Assembly (NCBI RefSeq): GCF_001712795.1
Contig: NZ_KV757658.1
Span: forward strand, 1 to 64,000
Source of the DNA: Nostoc sp. KVJ20
GTDB taxonomy: Bacteria > Cyanobacteriota > Cyanobacteriia > Cyanobacteriales > Nostocaceae
DNA: 64,000 bases
Direction of reading: 5' to 3'
The notes beneath the pieces are model-generated. The model searched no databases and was not told the DNA's origin. It saw only the letters and a program-made list of their open reading frames with translations. The translations under genes and the position numbers were made by a program. This document shows, piece after piece, positions 27,901-35,024 of the stretch (the stretch's first letter is position 1; each line of letters starts with the position of its first letter).

Positions 27901-28006
27901 GATTACCGAACGAGCGGAACGCATTAAGGCACAACTCTCGATTAAGAGCCGACTGGGGCAGGGAACAGAAACGATCGTATCCGTACATCGGGAGGCATCA
28001 GCGTGA
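21998..28006 (+). CDS. HstK-type multi-kinase: Ser/Thr kinase + AAA ATPase + GAF + 2 PAS + His kinase
   Basis: Start ATG 21998 (MIALPDVAVDAQIYSSNNSV) with AAGGT seven bases before; 2,002 residues. Ser/Thr kinase at 10-280: catalytic loop HKDINPSN near 129 and FIDFGIATRF. AAA/NTPase at ~310-600: Walker A GYAGIGKSALVQ near 365 and Walker B VIFLDDLQWID near 490. A long helical repeat region runs to ~1350, then GAF at ~1366-1510, PAS at ~1524-1640 and PAS at ~1677-1795. HisKA_3 has phospho-His H1810 (MAREIHDTLAQ), and a HATPase follows with NSIRYANA, DNGQGF and GFGLLG. The regulator 28003-28632 overlaps its stop by four bases and is surely its partner. A translated small repeat (about residues 317-341, RVACPLVQPPAGKDSRV) is inserted between the kinase and ATPase domains. 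Confidence 0.9.
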   Translation: MIALPDVAVDAQIYSSNNSVVYRGIKLSDRTPVILKVLKQDYPTASELTRYRQEYEITRSLNLEGAIKAYSQQEYQRTLIILLEDFGGESLERWIQQRSEFCPMPLSAFLSLAIKLTGILGRIHAAGVIHKDINPSNIVFNLDTGVVKFIDFGIATRFNRTNPTFKNPHVLEGTLAYLSPEQTGRMNRLLDYRTDFYSLGVTFYELLTGQLPFVTTDILELVHCHLAKLPVPPHELKATIPKAVSDIILKLMAKNAEDRYQSAWGIKADLEICADQLKKIGQINSIQLGLLDVWDQFQIPQKLYGRDQEVAMLLAAFVRVACPLVQPPAGKDSRVASENLVQQTSEQKLTDNQTFKVEMMLVSGYAGIGKSALVQELYKPITAKRGYFISGKFDQFQRNIPYSAIASALQKLIQQLLSEPDEQVQQWRSRLLTALGTNGQIIIDIIPEVELIIGKQPPVSEVGATEAQNRFNLVFQKFVRVFCSKSHPLVIFLDDLQWIDSATLKLIELMLLDEQTQFLFLIGAYRDNEVNPTHPLMLTLERLRKQGVVLQEIILTPLTLLPLSQLIAETLHQNADTVCSLAGLVLRKTEGNPFFVGEFLRMLHSENLLTFDAEHLCWQWNIADIQAQDITDNVVELLLSQLNKLPENTQQILQLAACIGAKFNLNTLAIVCEQSPKAISLDLLVAIQAGLIQPISELDENLLVQEYKFLHDRVQQAAYALIDESQKLGVHLQIGRNLLEKTSPEQRAERLFEIVDQLNYGTELISEQFERNEIAKLNLQAGQKALAATAYEAAFKYFNTGLKLLDGESWQREYDLTLALHSEAAEAAYLSGHFDEMERLVKEVLNRAKTVLDTVKAYDSRIQAWLSRGDPKEALKTGLEVLQLLGISLVEAPSQLDVQAGLEETASQLVGQEIENLIDLPEMTETVPLAAIYILVSTVGAAFNVSPLLMVLIVCKMVNLSIAHGNAIWSLLGYAAYGMMLCGVVQDLELGYRFGKLSLNLAKRLNNKRGNCKALLMVNFHIIHWKAHLKDTFPALADAYQSGIESGEFEFAGYCAFSLCYCPFFAGQELTELEQQTAIYRKATNQIRRETVSTWLAMLQQTILNLRGQSENPSRLVGCIYDEEQALAQAIAVKDGTSLHYFYLNKLILCYLFGDYEQAAKTATLSEQYLSAATALVSVPPFHFYDSLIFLSLLVDASNSEKAAWLNRINANQEKMQKWAYHAPMNFLHKFQLVEAEKARVLGQFFEAEEFYEQAILGAKENEYLQEEALGYELAAKHYLARGRERFAQLYMKEAHYCYERWGATAKAKDLETRYPQFFPQSLNVAPTPVHTTAGTTSNTSHIAFDLATVIRASQAISREIELDQLLNSLMQILIENAGAQTGCLILENAGEWAIEAACELADGANFCNTQILQSISIINRLPESIIHYVIRTHESVILNDATCESNFINEPYIQQNQTKSLLCLPLLNQSKLVGVLYLENQLATGAFTPERSQLLNLLSTQAAIAIENAKLYSEQRASKSRMTQFLEAIPLGVAVVDAAGRPYYFNQQATQLTGKGVVSSITMDQLAETYQAYIAGTNQKYPTEKLNLYRALKGERTRTDDLEIHRGDTIIPVEIWGTPVFDEQGKVAYAIATFQDITERKQAEHFLANYNRTLEQQVAQRTAALQQSQAELREREQQLRLITDALPVCIIYVDAQQRYRFVNRTYEEWFHRSRGEILGKHIRENLGEASYQVAQPYINQALAGQITTYEVEMPCVYGKKYVSNSFIPDFDDNAQVKGYYGLITDIGDRKRAEEASILEERNRMAREIHDTLAQAFTGILVHMGTVSRLVTSNPQAIQTHINIVRDLARTGLTEARRSVAALRPQSLEDGDLWTALQRFVATMQSSTETSLICDIIGTPYTLPPETENNLLRIAQEAFTNSIRYANAKEIRIELIYEPTQFFLRIKDNGQGFEANHTILNRGFGLLGITERAERIKAQLSIKSRLGQGTETIVSVHREASA

Positions 28007-28632
28007 GTCAGTCTACAGTAATCCGCGTTTTGATTGTTGACGATCACTCAATCGTCCGGCAAGGACTAGCCGCGATGATTGAGAATGAGCCAGATATGAC
28101 GGTGGTGGGTCAAGCGGGCAATGGGCAGGAAGCGATCGCTCAATATCGGCAACTGCAACCTGATGTCACCTTAATCGACTTACGGATGCCGCAGATCGGC
28201 GGCGTTGATGCCATCGTCGCCATCTGTGCTGAATTCGCTCATGCCCGGATGATTGTACTGACCACTTATGACGGGGACGAAGATATTTATCGAGCATTAC
28301 GCGCCGGAGCCAAGGGCTATCTGCTGAAGGACGCGGAACCGGAGGCACTCCTGAATGCGATTCATATTGTTCACAGAGGACAACAATATATCCCTTCCGA
28401 AGTCGCTGCCAAACTGGTGCAACGGATGAACATTCCAGAGTTGAGCGATCGAGAACAAGAAGTTGTTTGCCAGATGGCGCGTGGCTTGAGTAATCAAGAT
28501 ATTGCTGCGGCTTTGAATATTACTGAAAGTACTGTCAAATTTCACATCAACCGAATTTTGAGCAAATTAGGCGTGAGCGATCGCACTCAAGCGGTGATTA
28601 CCGCACTGAAGCGGGGACTCGCCAAGTTGTGA
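28003..28632 (+). CDS. NarL/LuxR-type response regulator
   Basis: 209 residues starting at GTG 28003 inside the GTGA overlap with the kinase stop, so translation is coupled. The receiver is canonical: D13-D14, phospho-acceptor D59 in LIDLRMP, Thr in VLTTYDG, Lys in GYLLKD. The C-terminal LuxR HTH reads LSDREQEVVCQMARGLSNQD then ITESTVKFHINRILSKLGV. It should be phosphorylated by the HisKA_3 domain of the multi-kinase. Its targets are unknown, but the enzyme cluster starting at 28850 is directly downstream on the same strand. A 12-bp palindrome GAACTTAAGTTC lies at 28646-28657. Confidence 0.9.
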   Translation: MSQSTVIRVLIVDDHSIVRQGLAAMIENEPDMTVVGQAGNGQEAIAQYRQLQPDVTLIDLRMPQIGGVDAIVAICAEFAHARMIVLTTYDGDEDIYRALRAGAKGYLLKDAEPEALLNAIHIVHRGQQYIPSEVAAKLVQRMNIPELSDREQEVVCQMARGLSNQDIAAALNITESTVKFHINRILSKLGVSDRTQAVITALKRGLAKL

Positions 28633-28849
28633 AACAAGCAAAACTGAACTTAAGTTCGGTTGAGGGTTAGTTTTAGAGATAGTAAGCAACTGTTGTTTCA
28701 TCGCTTCAATTACTCAACTCTGAGTTGGCGACAAAGCTAAATTAGTTTCATAAGCTAAAGACATACAAAAAACGGAGTCGGGAGGAATCACAGATAGGAG
28801 TCATGCCAATCCCTTGATGCTGTGAGAAACCCTTTTTGATACAGTATCG

Positions 28850-29419
28850 ATGAATCAAGATAGTAATTTTAATCAACTTTTTGTTCCACCTTCCCAGCGC
28901 GATCGCTATCAGGGGACGCTCAATGCCCCCGTCATACTCGTGGAATATGGGAATTACCAATGTCCTCAGTTCCGGGAAATGCATCAGTTGATTCAGGCAA
29001 TTGTGCAAGATTTCAATTCCCGGCTGAGTGAGAAAAATTCGATTTGTGTAGTGTTTCGTCACTTTATCGAAGATTCAATCTATCCTCAAGCACAAAAGGC
29101 AGCAGAAGCAGCGGAAGCAGCAGGAGCGCAGGGTCAGTTTTGGCAGATGCACGAGATGTTGCTCACCCATCAAGAGGCATTGGGAAACGGCTATCTCGTT
29201 GAGTATGCCAATAATCTAGGTCTCGACATCTGCCAATTTTTGCAGGATATCTTCAAACAAGTCCATGTTGACCGTATCAATCAAGATATCGCAAGTGGTC
29301 AGCAAAGTGGAGTAGTGACTGCACCAGCTTTGTTTATTAATGGAATTAGGTATCGCGGTCGCTGGAATATGGAGCAGTTAATGGCAGCCATTATCGCTGC
29401 AAGTAATGAAGTACCTTGA
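28850..29419 (+). CDS. DsbA/thioredoxin_4-like protein lacking the second active-site Cys
   Basis: 189 residues. The fold markers are VILVEYGNYQCPQFREMHQL, FRHFIEDSIYPQAQKAAEAA, GQFWQMHEMLL, and the cis-Pro region VTAPALFINGIRYRG. This is the domain often fused to NhaA or found as a DsbA-like thiol protein. The usual CPxC is CPQF here, so only the nucleophilic Cys remains; no signal peptide is visible. A single Cys suggests a glutathione/bacillithiol-type or binding role rather than disulfide formation. The stop codon lies in the target duplication of the MITE immediately downstream. Confidence 0.75.
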   Translation: MNQDSNFNQLFVPPSQRDRYQGTLNAPVILVEYGNYQCPQFREMHQLIQAIVQDFNSRLSEKNSICVVFRHFIEDSIYPQAQKAAEAAEAAGAQGQFWQMHEMLLTHQEALGNGYLVEYANNLGLDICQFLQDIFKQVHVDRINQDIASGQQSGVVTAPALFINGIRYRGRWNMEQLMAAIIAASNEVP

Positions 29420-29421
29420 TC

Positions 29422-29628
29422 GAATGGCACTAAGAAAAGGGAAAATCGTTGAGGCAGCAGGGGTGCAGAGGAGCGGAGGAGCAGGGGAGAAAGAAGAAGT
29501 TTTAAGCATACGAACGGATATTTAGAAATTCCCCTCTGCGCCCCTGCCCCCCTGCCTCGGTTGTTGAGCGTAGTCGAAACACTGCAATGCTTACGCTGCG
29601 TACCCTTCAGCTTAACTTAGTGCCATTC
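29422..29628. mobile_element. MITE-like element, copy 1 (207 bp, 11-bp target duplication)
   Basis: Ends are inverted: GAATGGCACTAAG at 29422-29434 and CTTAGTGCCATTC at 29616-29628. GTACCTTGATC occurs directly on both sides (29411-29421 and 29629-29639), an 11-bp target duplication that includes the stop of the DsbA-like gene. The interior has no gene but holds a long imperfect hairpin of purine-rich and pyrimidine-rich arms (about 29450-29495 against 29531-29560). Confidence 0.85.
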
Positions 29629-29669
29629 GTACCTTGATCCTCAATCCCACAATTATTGGAGGTAAAACA

Positions 29670-30152
29670 ATGAGCACCGAATTCAGTAAAAACAAAGTTG
29701 CAATTGTCGGCCGGGGCGAGGATCTCAATTGGTTCAATACAATGCTCGGTGAGCAGATGGCTATCCGCGTGCATAGCAGAGATGTCGGCGGGGCTTTCAC
29801 AATCATCGAAGCGCAAGTTCCACCGTTCATAGGGCCGCCACTCCACTATCACGAAGATAGGGAGGAGATATTTGAAGTACTTGAAGGCAGATTTCGCTTT
29901 CACTGTGCAGGCGAAGAGTTCGAGGTCGCACCCGGAACATCGGTTGTTGTACCCCGGAACAGCGTACATGGATGGGTGAACCTCGGTCCGGGAGCGGCTC
30001 GCTTGCTTTTCACCTTCGTACCCGGCGGAATTGACGAATTCTTTCCTCAAATTGGTCAAACGTCACCCGAAGGTTGGACGGATCTTGGAAATCAGTACGA
30101 CACTTCGATCGTCGGAGCGCCCCTGTCCGTCAAAGGGGCTGCAAACGATTAA
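29670..30152 (+). CDS. Cupin-domain protein
   Basis: GGAGGT stands seven bases before ATG 29670 (MSTEFSKNKVAIVGRGEDLN); 160 residues. A single cupin barrel is visible: motif 1 PPLHYHEDREEIFEVLEGRF (metal His/His/Glu) and motif 2 PGTSVVVPRNSVHGWVNLG (third His). Such stand-alone cupins bind a metal and act as small dioxygenases, isomerases or sensors. The substrate is not evident. It is the first gene after the MITE in the redox cluster. Confidence 0.8.
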   Translation: MSTEFSKNKVAIVGRGEDLNWFNTMLGEQMAIRVHSRDVGGAFTIIEAQVPPFIGPPLHYHEDREEIFEVLEGRFRFHCAGEEFEVAPGTSVVVPRNSVHGWVNLGPGAARLLFTFVPGGIDEFFPQIGQTSPEGWTDLGNQYDTSIVGAPLSVKGAAND

Positions 30153-30289
30153 AGTGCGTTTTAGTTCAAAGAACTTGAATGTTCTAAATTGAGCGATGGT
30201 CGCATTGCGATCGACCCGCCAAAGGCGATCGCAGAAGAATGAAGTTAATCGAGATAGGCAGCAACCTCACCAATCAAAAGGAGAACAAA

Positions 30290-30757
30290 ATGAGTAGCGA
30301 TCGCGTAAACAGTCAAAACATGAAACTTGAAGTTGTGGTATTGCCCGTCTCCGATGTCGATCGAGCCAAGGACTTCTATAAAACTTTGGGGTGGCGGCTG
30401 GATGCTGACTTCGTTACCGATAAGGACTTCCGGGTGGTGCAGTTAACGCCCCCTGGATCAGAAGCCTCAATCATCTTTGGTACTGGCGTTACGTTAGCCG
30501 CACCGGGTTCAGTCCAAGGTCTGTACCTCATAGTTTACGACATCGAGGCAGCCCACGCCGAACTCGTTGATCGGGGTGTCGAGGTGAGTGAAGTATTCCA
30601 CGACATCGGCGGGGTCTTCCACCATGCCGGAACCGAGGGACGTATAACAGGCCCAGACCCAGAACGTCGCGATTATGCCTCCTTTGCCTCGTTCAGCGAT
30701 CCAGACGGCAACGGTTGGCTGCTCCAAGAAGTGAAGAAGCGCGCTCCCGGACGATAA
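30290..30757 (+). CDS. VOC-family (glyoxalase/dioxygenase-like) protein, copy A
   Basis: AAAGGAG precedes ATG 30290; 155 residues. The VOC fold is visible: MKLEVVVLPVSDVDRAKDFY, KTLGWRLDADF, a GIxxxxxDIEAAHAELVDRG-type second half, and SFSDPDGNGWLLQEV. VOC enzymes include glyoxalase I, extradiol dioxygenases and resistance proteins. A paralogue lies at 36977-37666, and the two share both N-terminal text and upstream leader, so they derive from one duplication. Confidence 0.85.
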   Translation: MSSDRVNSQNMKLEVVVLPVSDVDRAKDFYKTLGWRLDADFVTDKDFRVVQLTPPGSEASIIFGTGVTLAAPGSVQGLYLIVYDIEAAHAELVDRGVEVSEVFHDIGGVFHHAGTEGRITGPDPERRDYASFASFSDPDGNGWLLQEVKKRAPGR

Positions 30758-30781
30758 CAGGACATCAATCATTTAAGGGTG

Positions 30782-30821
30782 AAAAGGAGTCAAACTTATC
30801 AGGTTTTTCACTCCTTTTATT
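30782..30821 (+). terminator. Rho-independent-type hairpin after VOC copy A
   Basis: AAAAGGAGT at 30782-30790 pairs with ACTCCTTTT at 30810-30818. The stem is 9 bp and ends in a T-rich tract 25 bases past the VOC stop. Confidence 0.55.
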
Positions 30822-30904
30822 ACTCGCCACCAGTGTAGCAGTTAGACACTAACCGAAAGAACTAAAGGCAATAAATTAGACAACACCGAAAACGAGGATA
30901 CTCC

Positions 30905-31771
30905 ATGAAAACGCAGAAAGTATGGTTCATTACCGGAGCTTCCAGAGGCTTTGGGTTAGAAATTGCCAGAGCAGCCCTGGTAGCAGGCGATCGAGTAGTG
31001 GCGACGGTTCGCTCTCAGCCCGCACAACTCGCCACTACCCTGCACAACGACCCGGATCTGTACGTTGTGCAGATGGATGTTACCCAGGAACACCAGGTAC
31101 AAGAGGCTGTCAAGCAGGGCATTGCCCGTTTCGGCCGGGTTGATGTCTTAGTCAATAATGCCGGGTTTGGCATGGTTACTGCGATTGAAGAAGCCACGGA
31201 TGCCGAAGTCCGCAAACAGTATGATACCAACGTGTTTGGGTTACTGAACGTGACTCGTGCGGTGTTGCCGTACCTGCGCCAGCAAAAATCCGGGCGGGTC
31301 ATCAATATCTCGTCGCTGTTCGGCTATGATGCAGTTCCGGGTTGGGGATTGTACGGTTCCACTAAGTTTGCGGTCGAAGGTCTCTCGAAAGGGCTAGCGG
31401 TGGAACTGGCACCGCTCGGCATCCACGTCACGGTAGTGGCTCCCGGTCTTTTTACGACCGACTTCCTGAGCACTGAATCTTATGTTGCCGCTAAAACCGT
31501 TATCGCCGATTACCAGGAAACGGTAGAACCGATGCGTCACGGAGCCAATGCGCTACACGGGCAGCAGCCCGGCGATCCGAAAAAGTTTGCCCAGGTGATT
31601 CTTCAACTGGCCAATACAGAACGCCCGCCACTGCATTTGCCCGTCGGGAAGGACACGATCGCGATGTACCAGAACAATGCCGCGAAAATGGCACAGGAAA
31701 TCGAAGCATGGCTACCAGTCGCTACCAGCACCGACCATGACCACCGCATAACGGCTTCGACCATCGCCTGA
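30905..31771 (+). CDS. Short-chain dehydrogenase/reductase (SDR 1)
   Basis: A 288-residue classical SDR. NAD(P) motif TGASRGFG at residues 10-17, NNAG near 87, catalytic Ser in INISSLFG, and Tyr-Lys in YGSTK. It has the long substrate-loop C-terminus of the 'oxidoreductase/SDR' type (GDPKKFAQVILQLANTERPP). It should oxidise or reduce a hydroxyl/carbonyl substrate in the cytoplasm. Its last 20 bases and the spacer after it reappear at 33550-33601, before SDR 3. Confidence 0.9.
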   Translation: MKTQKVWFITGASRGFGLEIARAALVAGDRVVATVRSQPAQLATTLHNDPDLYVVQMDVTQEHQVQEAVKQGIARFGRVDVLVNNAGFGMVTAIEEATDAEVRKQYDTNVFGLLNVTRAVLPYLRQQKSGRVINISSLFGYDAVPGWGLYGSTKFAVEGLSKGLAVELAPLGIHVTVVAPGLFTTDFLSTESYVAAKTVIADYQETVEPMRHGANALHGQQPGDPKKFAQVILQLANTERPPLHLPVGKDTIAMYQNNAAKMAQEIEAWLPVATSTDHDHRITASTIA

Positions 31772-31806
31772 AGAGCAACATTCACACATTATCTCCAAAA
31801 CTGAAG

Positions 31807-32520
31807 ATGAAAACTCAAGATTCCGTAGTCTTTATTTCTGGTGCTAGTCGCGGCTTAGGCTTGGCATTCGCGCACGAGGCACTTGACCGTGGTGCTAAAA
31901 AGGTCTACGCCGGGGTGCGTAGTCCAACTGAAGCCAAAACGCCAGGTATCATTCAGGTCAAACTCGATGTGACCGATCCTGCCTCGATAGCTGCGGTCGT
32001 GACACAGTGCGGTGATACCACTGTGCTGGTCAACAACGCGGGTATTGCTCGGCTCACCAGCAGTACCCTAGATCCAGCCATGATCGACATCGCGCGCGAT
32101 GTCTTCGAGACAAACTACTATGGCATGATTCTGGTCAGTCAGGCATTTGCTCCAATTCTTGCCAAGAATGGGGGTGGAGCGGTCATCAATGTCTTGTCGG
32201 ATGCCACTTGGTATGCGCGTCCGATGCTGGCAGCGTATTCCGCCTCGAAGTCAGCGGCGTGGAGCTTTACCAATGCCTTACGCATCGATCTGCGGAACCA
32301 GAAGACATTAGTGCTCGGTCTGCATGTCGGCTTCATGGATACCGACATGACCAAAGGCTTCGAGATGAAGAAGATCAATCCACGGCAGGTTGCCGAGGCC
32401 GCTCTGACTGGCATTGAGGACAACAAGGAAGAGGTACTGGCCGACGACTTCACCAGGGAAATCAAGCGAAGCCTTTGCAATGAGCAGCCGATGTATTTGA
32501 ATCCGCCAGAAATCGACTGA
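31807..32520 (+). CDS. Short-chain dehydrogenase/reductase (SDR 2)
   Basis: 237 residues. SGASRGLG cofactor loop, KLDVTDP acidic turn, VLVNNAG, and active-site YSASKSA. It is short, lacks a C-terminal extension, and ends in YLNPPEID. It lies 35 bases after SDR 1 on the same strand, probably in one transcript. Substrate unknown. Confidence 0.9.
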   Translation: MKTQDSVVFISGASRGLGLAFAHEALDRGAKKVYAGVRSPTEAKTPGIIQVKLDVTDPASIAAVVTQCGDTTVLVNNAGIARLTSSTLDPAMIDIARDVFETNYYGMILVSQAFAPILAKNGGGAVINVLSDATWYARPMLAAYSASKSAAWSFTNALRIDLRNQKTLVLGLHVGFMDTDMTKGFEMKKINPRQVAEAALTGIEDNKEEVLADDFTREIKRSLCNEQPMYLNPPEID

Positions 32521-32642
32521 ACGCCGTTCGTTCACAAGCGGAGGTTGTGCAGTCCTTGGGTAGGAATTGGAAGATGAAGCCATCACCAGTAATGCACGCA
32601 CTGATTGTCAATGATTTTCAAACTGCGCTGGGAAAGGACAAC

Positions 32643-33494
32643 ATGCAAAGAAAAACATTCAGAACATCTGATGGTGCCGAATTAAGCTACATCAGCGCGG
32701 GTAGCGGACAACCCATCGTGATGCTTCACGGTTGGTCGCAATCGGCAGAACAATTCAAATATCAAATTCCTGTTTTTGCCGAACACTATCAGGTGATTGC
32801 AGTCGATTTGCGAGGCCACGGGGAGTCCGAAAAAGTACCTTTCGGGTATCGAATCTCTCGCTTGGCTCAAGATATTCATGAATTGATCAGTACTCTGAAA
32901 CTCCAAAAGCCACACCTATTCGGTCACTCAATGGGATGTTCTCTGATCTGGAGCTACCTTGATCTATTTGGATTAGATGAAATTGATCGATTAGTGTTGG
33001 TTGATCAATCTCCGTTGGTCGTTTCGCGATCGCATTGGAACGCTCAAGAAATCGCAGAGTCCGGGGCAGTGTTTACTGCCGAACAACTCAATGCAGCAGT
33101 ACACACTCTAGAAAATGGCAACGCTGAGGAACTGACTCGAAGCCTTCTGACTTCAATGGTCACGCCAGCGATGTCAGAGGAGCAGTTTGAGTGGATCGTT
33201 GAGTGCAATCAACGCTTGCCACGCGCGATTGCTGCAACGCTGTTGTACAACCATGCTCACACCGACTGGCGCGATCAAATTGTCAGGATTCGTAAGCCAA
33301 CTTTGGTCATTTCTGGAAGAAAAAGTATTATTCCGTGGCGATCGCAAGTCTGGATCAATCAAAGCATTTCTGACTCTGAGTTAGAAATCTTTGAAGCCGA
33401 TGAAGGTGGTGGGCATTTTACGTTCATCGAGAATCCAGAAAAGTTTAACCGACGAGTTTTACAGTTCTTATCGCGTTGGCGTAGCCTCTCATGA
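32643..33494 (+). CDS. Alpha/beta hydrolase
   Basis: I prefer ATG 32643 (MQRKTFRTSDGAELSYISAG, AAAGGAC upstream) over the earlier in-frame starts; 283 residues. Oxyanion HGWSQSAEQF, nucleophile elbow GHSMGCSLIW (Ser), an Asp in the TLVISGRKS region, and a late His in GGGHFTFIENP. This is an esterase/lactonase/haloperoxidase-like fold; the specific substrate cannot be told. Confidence 0.85.
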   Translation: MQRKTFRTSDGAELSYISAGSGQPIVMLHGWSQSAEQFKYQIPVFAEHYQVIAVDLRGHGESEKVPFGYRISRLAQDIHELISTLKLQKPHLFGHSMGCSLIWSYLDLFGLDEIDRLVLVDQSPLVVSRSHWNAQEIAESGAVFTAEQLNAAVHTLENGNAEELTRSLLTSMVTPAMSEEQFEWIVECNQRLPRAIAATLLYNHAHTDWRDQIVRIRKPTLVISGRKSIIPWRSQVWINQSISDSELEIFEADEGGGHFTFIENPEKFNRRVLQFLSRWRSLS

Positions 33495-33549
33495 GAGAGA
33501 ATCGCTTGCAGTGAACCAGGAAAGGCAGACACCAGGGCTAGACATCTTA

Positions 33550-33601
33550 ATAACGGCTTCGACCATAAGCTGAAGAGCAACATTCACACATTATCTCCAA
33601 A
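33550..33601 (+). repeat. 52-bp duplicate of the SDR 1 tail and spacer (31748-31799)
   Basis: From ATAACGGCTTCGACCAT to ACACATTATCTCCAAA the two stretches differ at only about three bases. The first covers the last codons of SDR 1 and the spacer before SDR 2. The second stands before SDR 3. This is a duplication scar showing that gene(s) were inserted or copied between them. Confidence 0.85.
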
Positions 33602-33612
33602 GGAGTTTTACT

Positions 33613-34323
33613 ATGGGCATCGAACAGAAAGTCGCTGTTATCACCGGCGCATCGCAGGGCATCGGCGCAGCCCTTGTCAAGGCGTACCGCGATCGCAACT
33701 ATCGGGTGGTCGCTATCTCACGCTCAATTCAGCCATCGGATGATGATGCAATCCTCGCAGTGTCAGGTGACATCGCCAATCGAAAAACTGCCGAACGTGC
33801 GATCGTCGAGGGCGTGACCCGCTTCGGGCGCATCGACACGCTCATCAACAACGCTGGTATATTCATCGCCAAGCCATTTACCCAATACACCGAGGCTGAC
33901 TACGAGGTATATCTGGGCACTAACGTCACTGGCTTCTTTCACATGACGCAACTCGCGATCGCCGAGATGGAGAAGCAGGGTAGCGGTCATATCGTGCAGA
34001 TATCGACGAGCTTGGTTGACAACCCGATCGCCGGCGTACCATCTGTGCTCGCGTCGCTGACGAAGGGCGGACTGAATGCCGCGACTAGATCGCTTGCGAT
34101 CGAGTATGCCAAGCGTGGTATCCGGGTGAACGCCGTCGCGCTGGGTACGATCAAAACGCCAATGCATCCCGCAGAGACCCATGCACAGCTCGATGCCCTG
34201 CACCCGATCGGTCGTATGGGCGAAATCTCCGACATCGTTGATGCAATCCTCTACCTGGAATCAGCCAACTTTGTGACGGGCGAAATTCTTCACGTCGATG
34301 GTGGACAGAGTGCGGGTCACTAA
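33613..34323 (+). CDS. SDR-family protein with altered catalytic Tyr (SDR 3)
   Basis: 236 residues; GGAG is nine bases before ATG 33613. The cofactor loop TGASQGIG, LINNAG, Ser in QISTSLVDNP, and the C-terminal HVDGGQSAGH are SDR features. At the active site the usual YxxxK reads ASLTK (PSVLASLTKGGL): Lys is present but the Tyr position is Ala. It may be a non-catalytic or alternative-mechanism SDR. Confidence 0.85.
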   Translation: MGIEQKVAVITGASQGIGAALVKAYRDRNYRVVAISRSIQPSDDDAILAVSGDIANRKTAERAIVEGVTRFGRIDTLINNAGIFIAKPFTQYTEADYEVYLGTNVTGFFHMTQLAIAEMEKQGSGHIVQISTSLVDNPIAGVPSVLASLTKGGLNAATRSLAIEYAKRGIRVNAVALGTIKTPMHPAETHAQLDALHPIGRMGEISDIVDAILYLESANFVTGEILHVDGGQSAGH

Positions 34324-34408
34324 CACCGCCTTGCAAGCAGAAAAATGGCTTTGACGCTCCTAAACAAGATTGCTCGATCGCACACCCTTTTGACTAAGGA
34401 ACACAGGC

Positions 34409-34735
34409 ATGATTTACGAATTACGCATTTATCACGCCATGCCCGGACGACTACCCGCGCTGCTTTTGCGCTTCCAGAACCACACGTTACGGATTTGGGA
34501 AAAACATGGCATCCGCCAAGCCGGATTCTGGACAACGTTAATTGGCGAGAGCAATCAGCAGCTTACTTATATGCTTACCTGGGACAGCATGGCTGAACGC
34601 CAGGAGCGCTGGAACGCATTCCTCGCCGACCCCGAATGGATCGCGATCAGCACCGAAACCGAGAAGGACGGTCAACTTGTGCAGAACATCAGTAACGAGT
34701 TGCTGGTACCGACCGCCTTTTCCTCAGTGAAGTGA
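34409..34735 (+). CDS. NIPSNAP-family protein
   Basis: 108 residues beginning MIYELRIYHAMPGRLPALLL with HTLRIWEKHGIRQAGFWTT and YMLTWDSMAERQERWNAFLA. This is the dimeric alpha/beta-barrel NIPSNAP pattern, found beside oxidoreductases in bacterial catabolic and biosynthetic clusters. Its biochemical role is not established. It is followed by the second MITE. Confidence 0.85.
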   Translation: MIYELRIYHAMPGRLPALLLRFQNHTLRIWEKHGIRQAGFWTTLIGESNQQLTYMLTWDSMAERQERWNAFLADPEWIAISTETEKDGQLVQNISNELLVPTAFSSVK

Positions 34736-34788
34736 TCTGTGGGGCGAGTGACGGAACTCGAACCTATACCATCCGGCAATGCAGACTC

Positions 34789-34974
34789 GAATGGCACTAA
34801 GATAAGCCGAAAGGCTTGTGTCATCTCGTTCTCAGTCTTAAGACTGGGAATGTATTCTCTTAAGCTTTGCCTCTGGTCAAGAAGGAGGAAGCAGCAGCTC
34901 TCCCAGAATGGGTAGCTAGCCTACAAGCTAGGAACCAGTTAGAGCAAGGGCTGTATCTTAACTTAGTGCCATTC
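34789..34974. mobile_element. MITE-like element, copy 2 (186 bp, 11-bp target duplication)
   Basis: The same inverted ends as copy 1: GAATGGCACTAAG at 34789-34801, CTTAGTGCCATTC at 34962-34974. AATGCAGACTC is duplicated on both sides (34778-34788 and 34975-34985). The inner sequence differs from copy 1 except for the last five bases or so next to each end, so only the termini are shared. Confidence 0.85.
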
Positions 34975-35024
34975 AATGCAGACTCCTTACCGTTACATTC
35001 GATTTTGAAAGCGAGGTAGGCGCG

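Noticed and set aside
33763..34235. Minus-strand frames opposite SDR 3
   Set aside because: Antisense to a clear SDR, with no motif and no ribosome-binding site.
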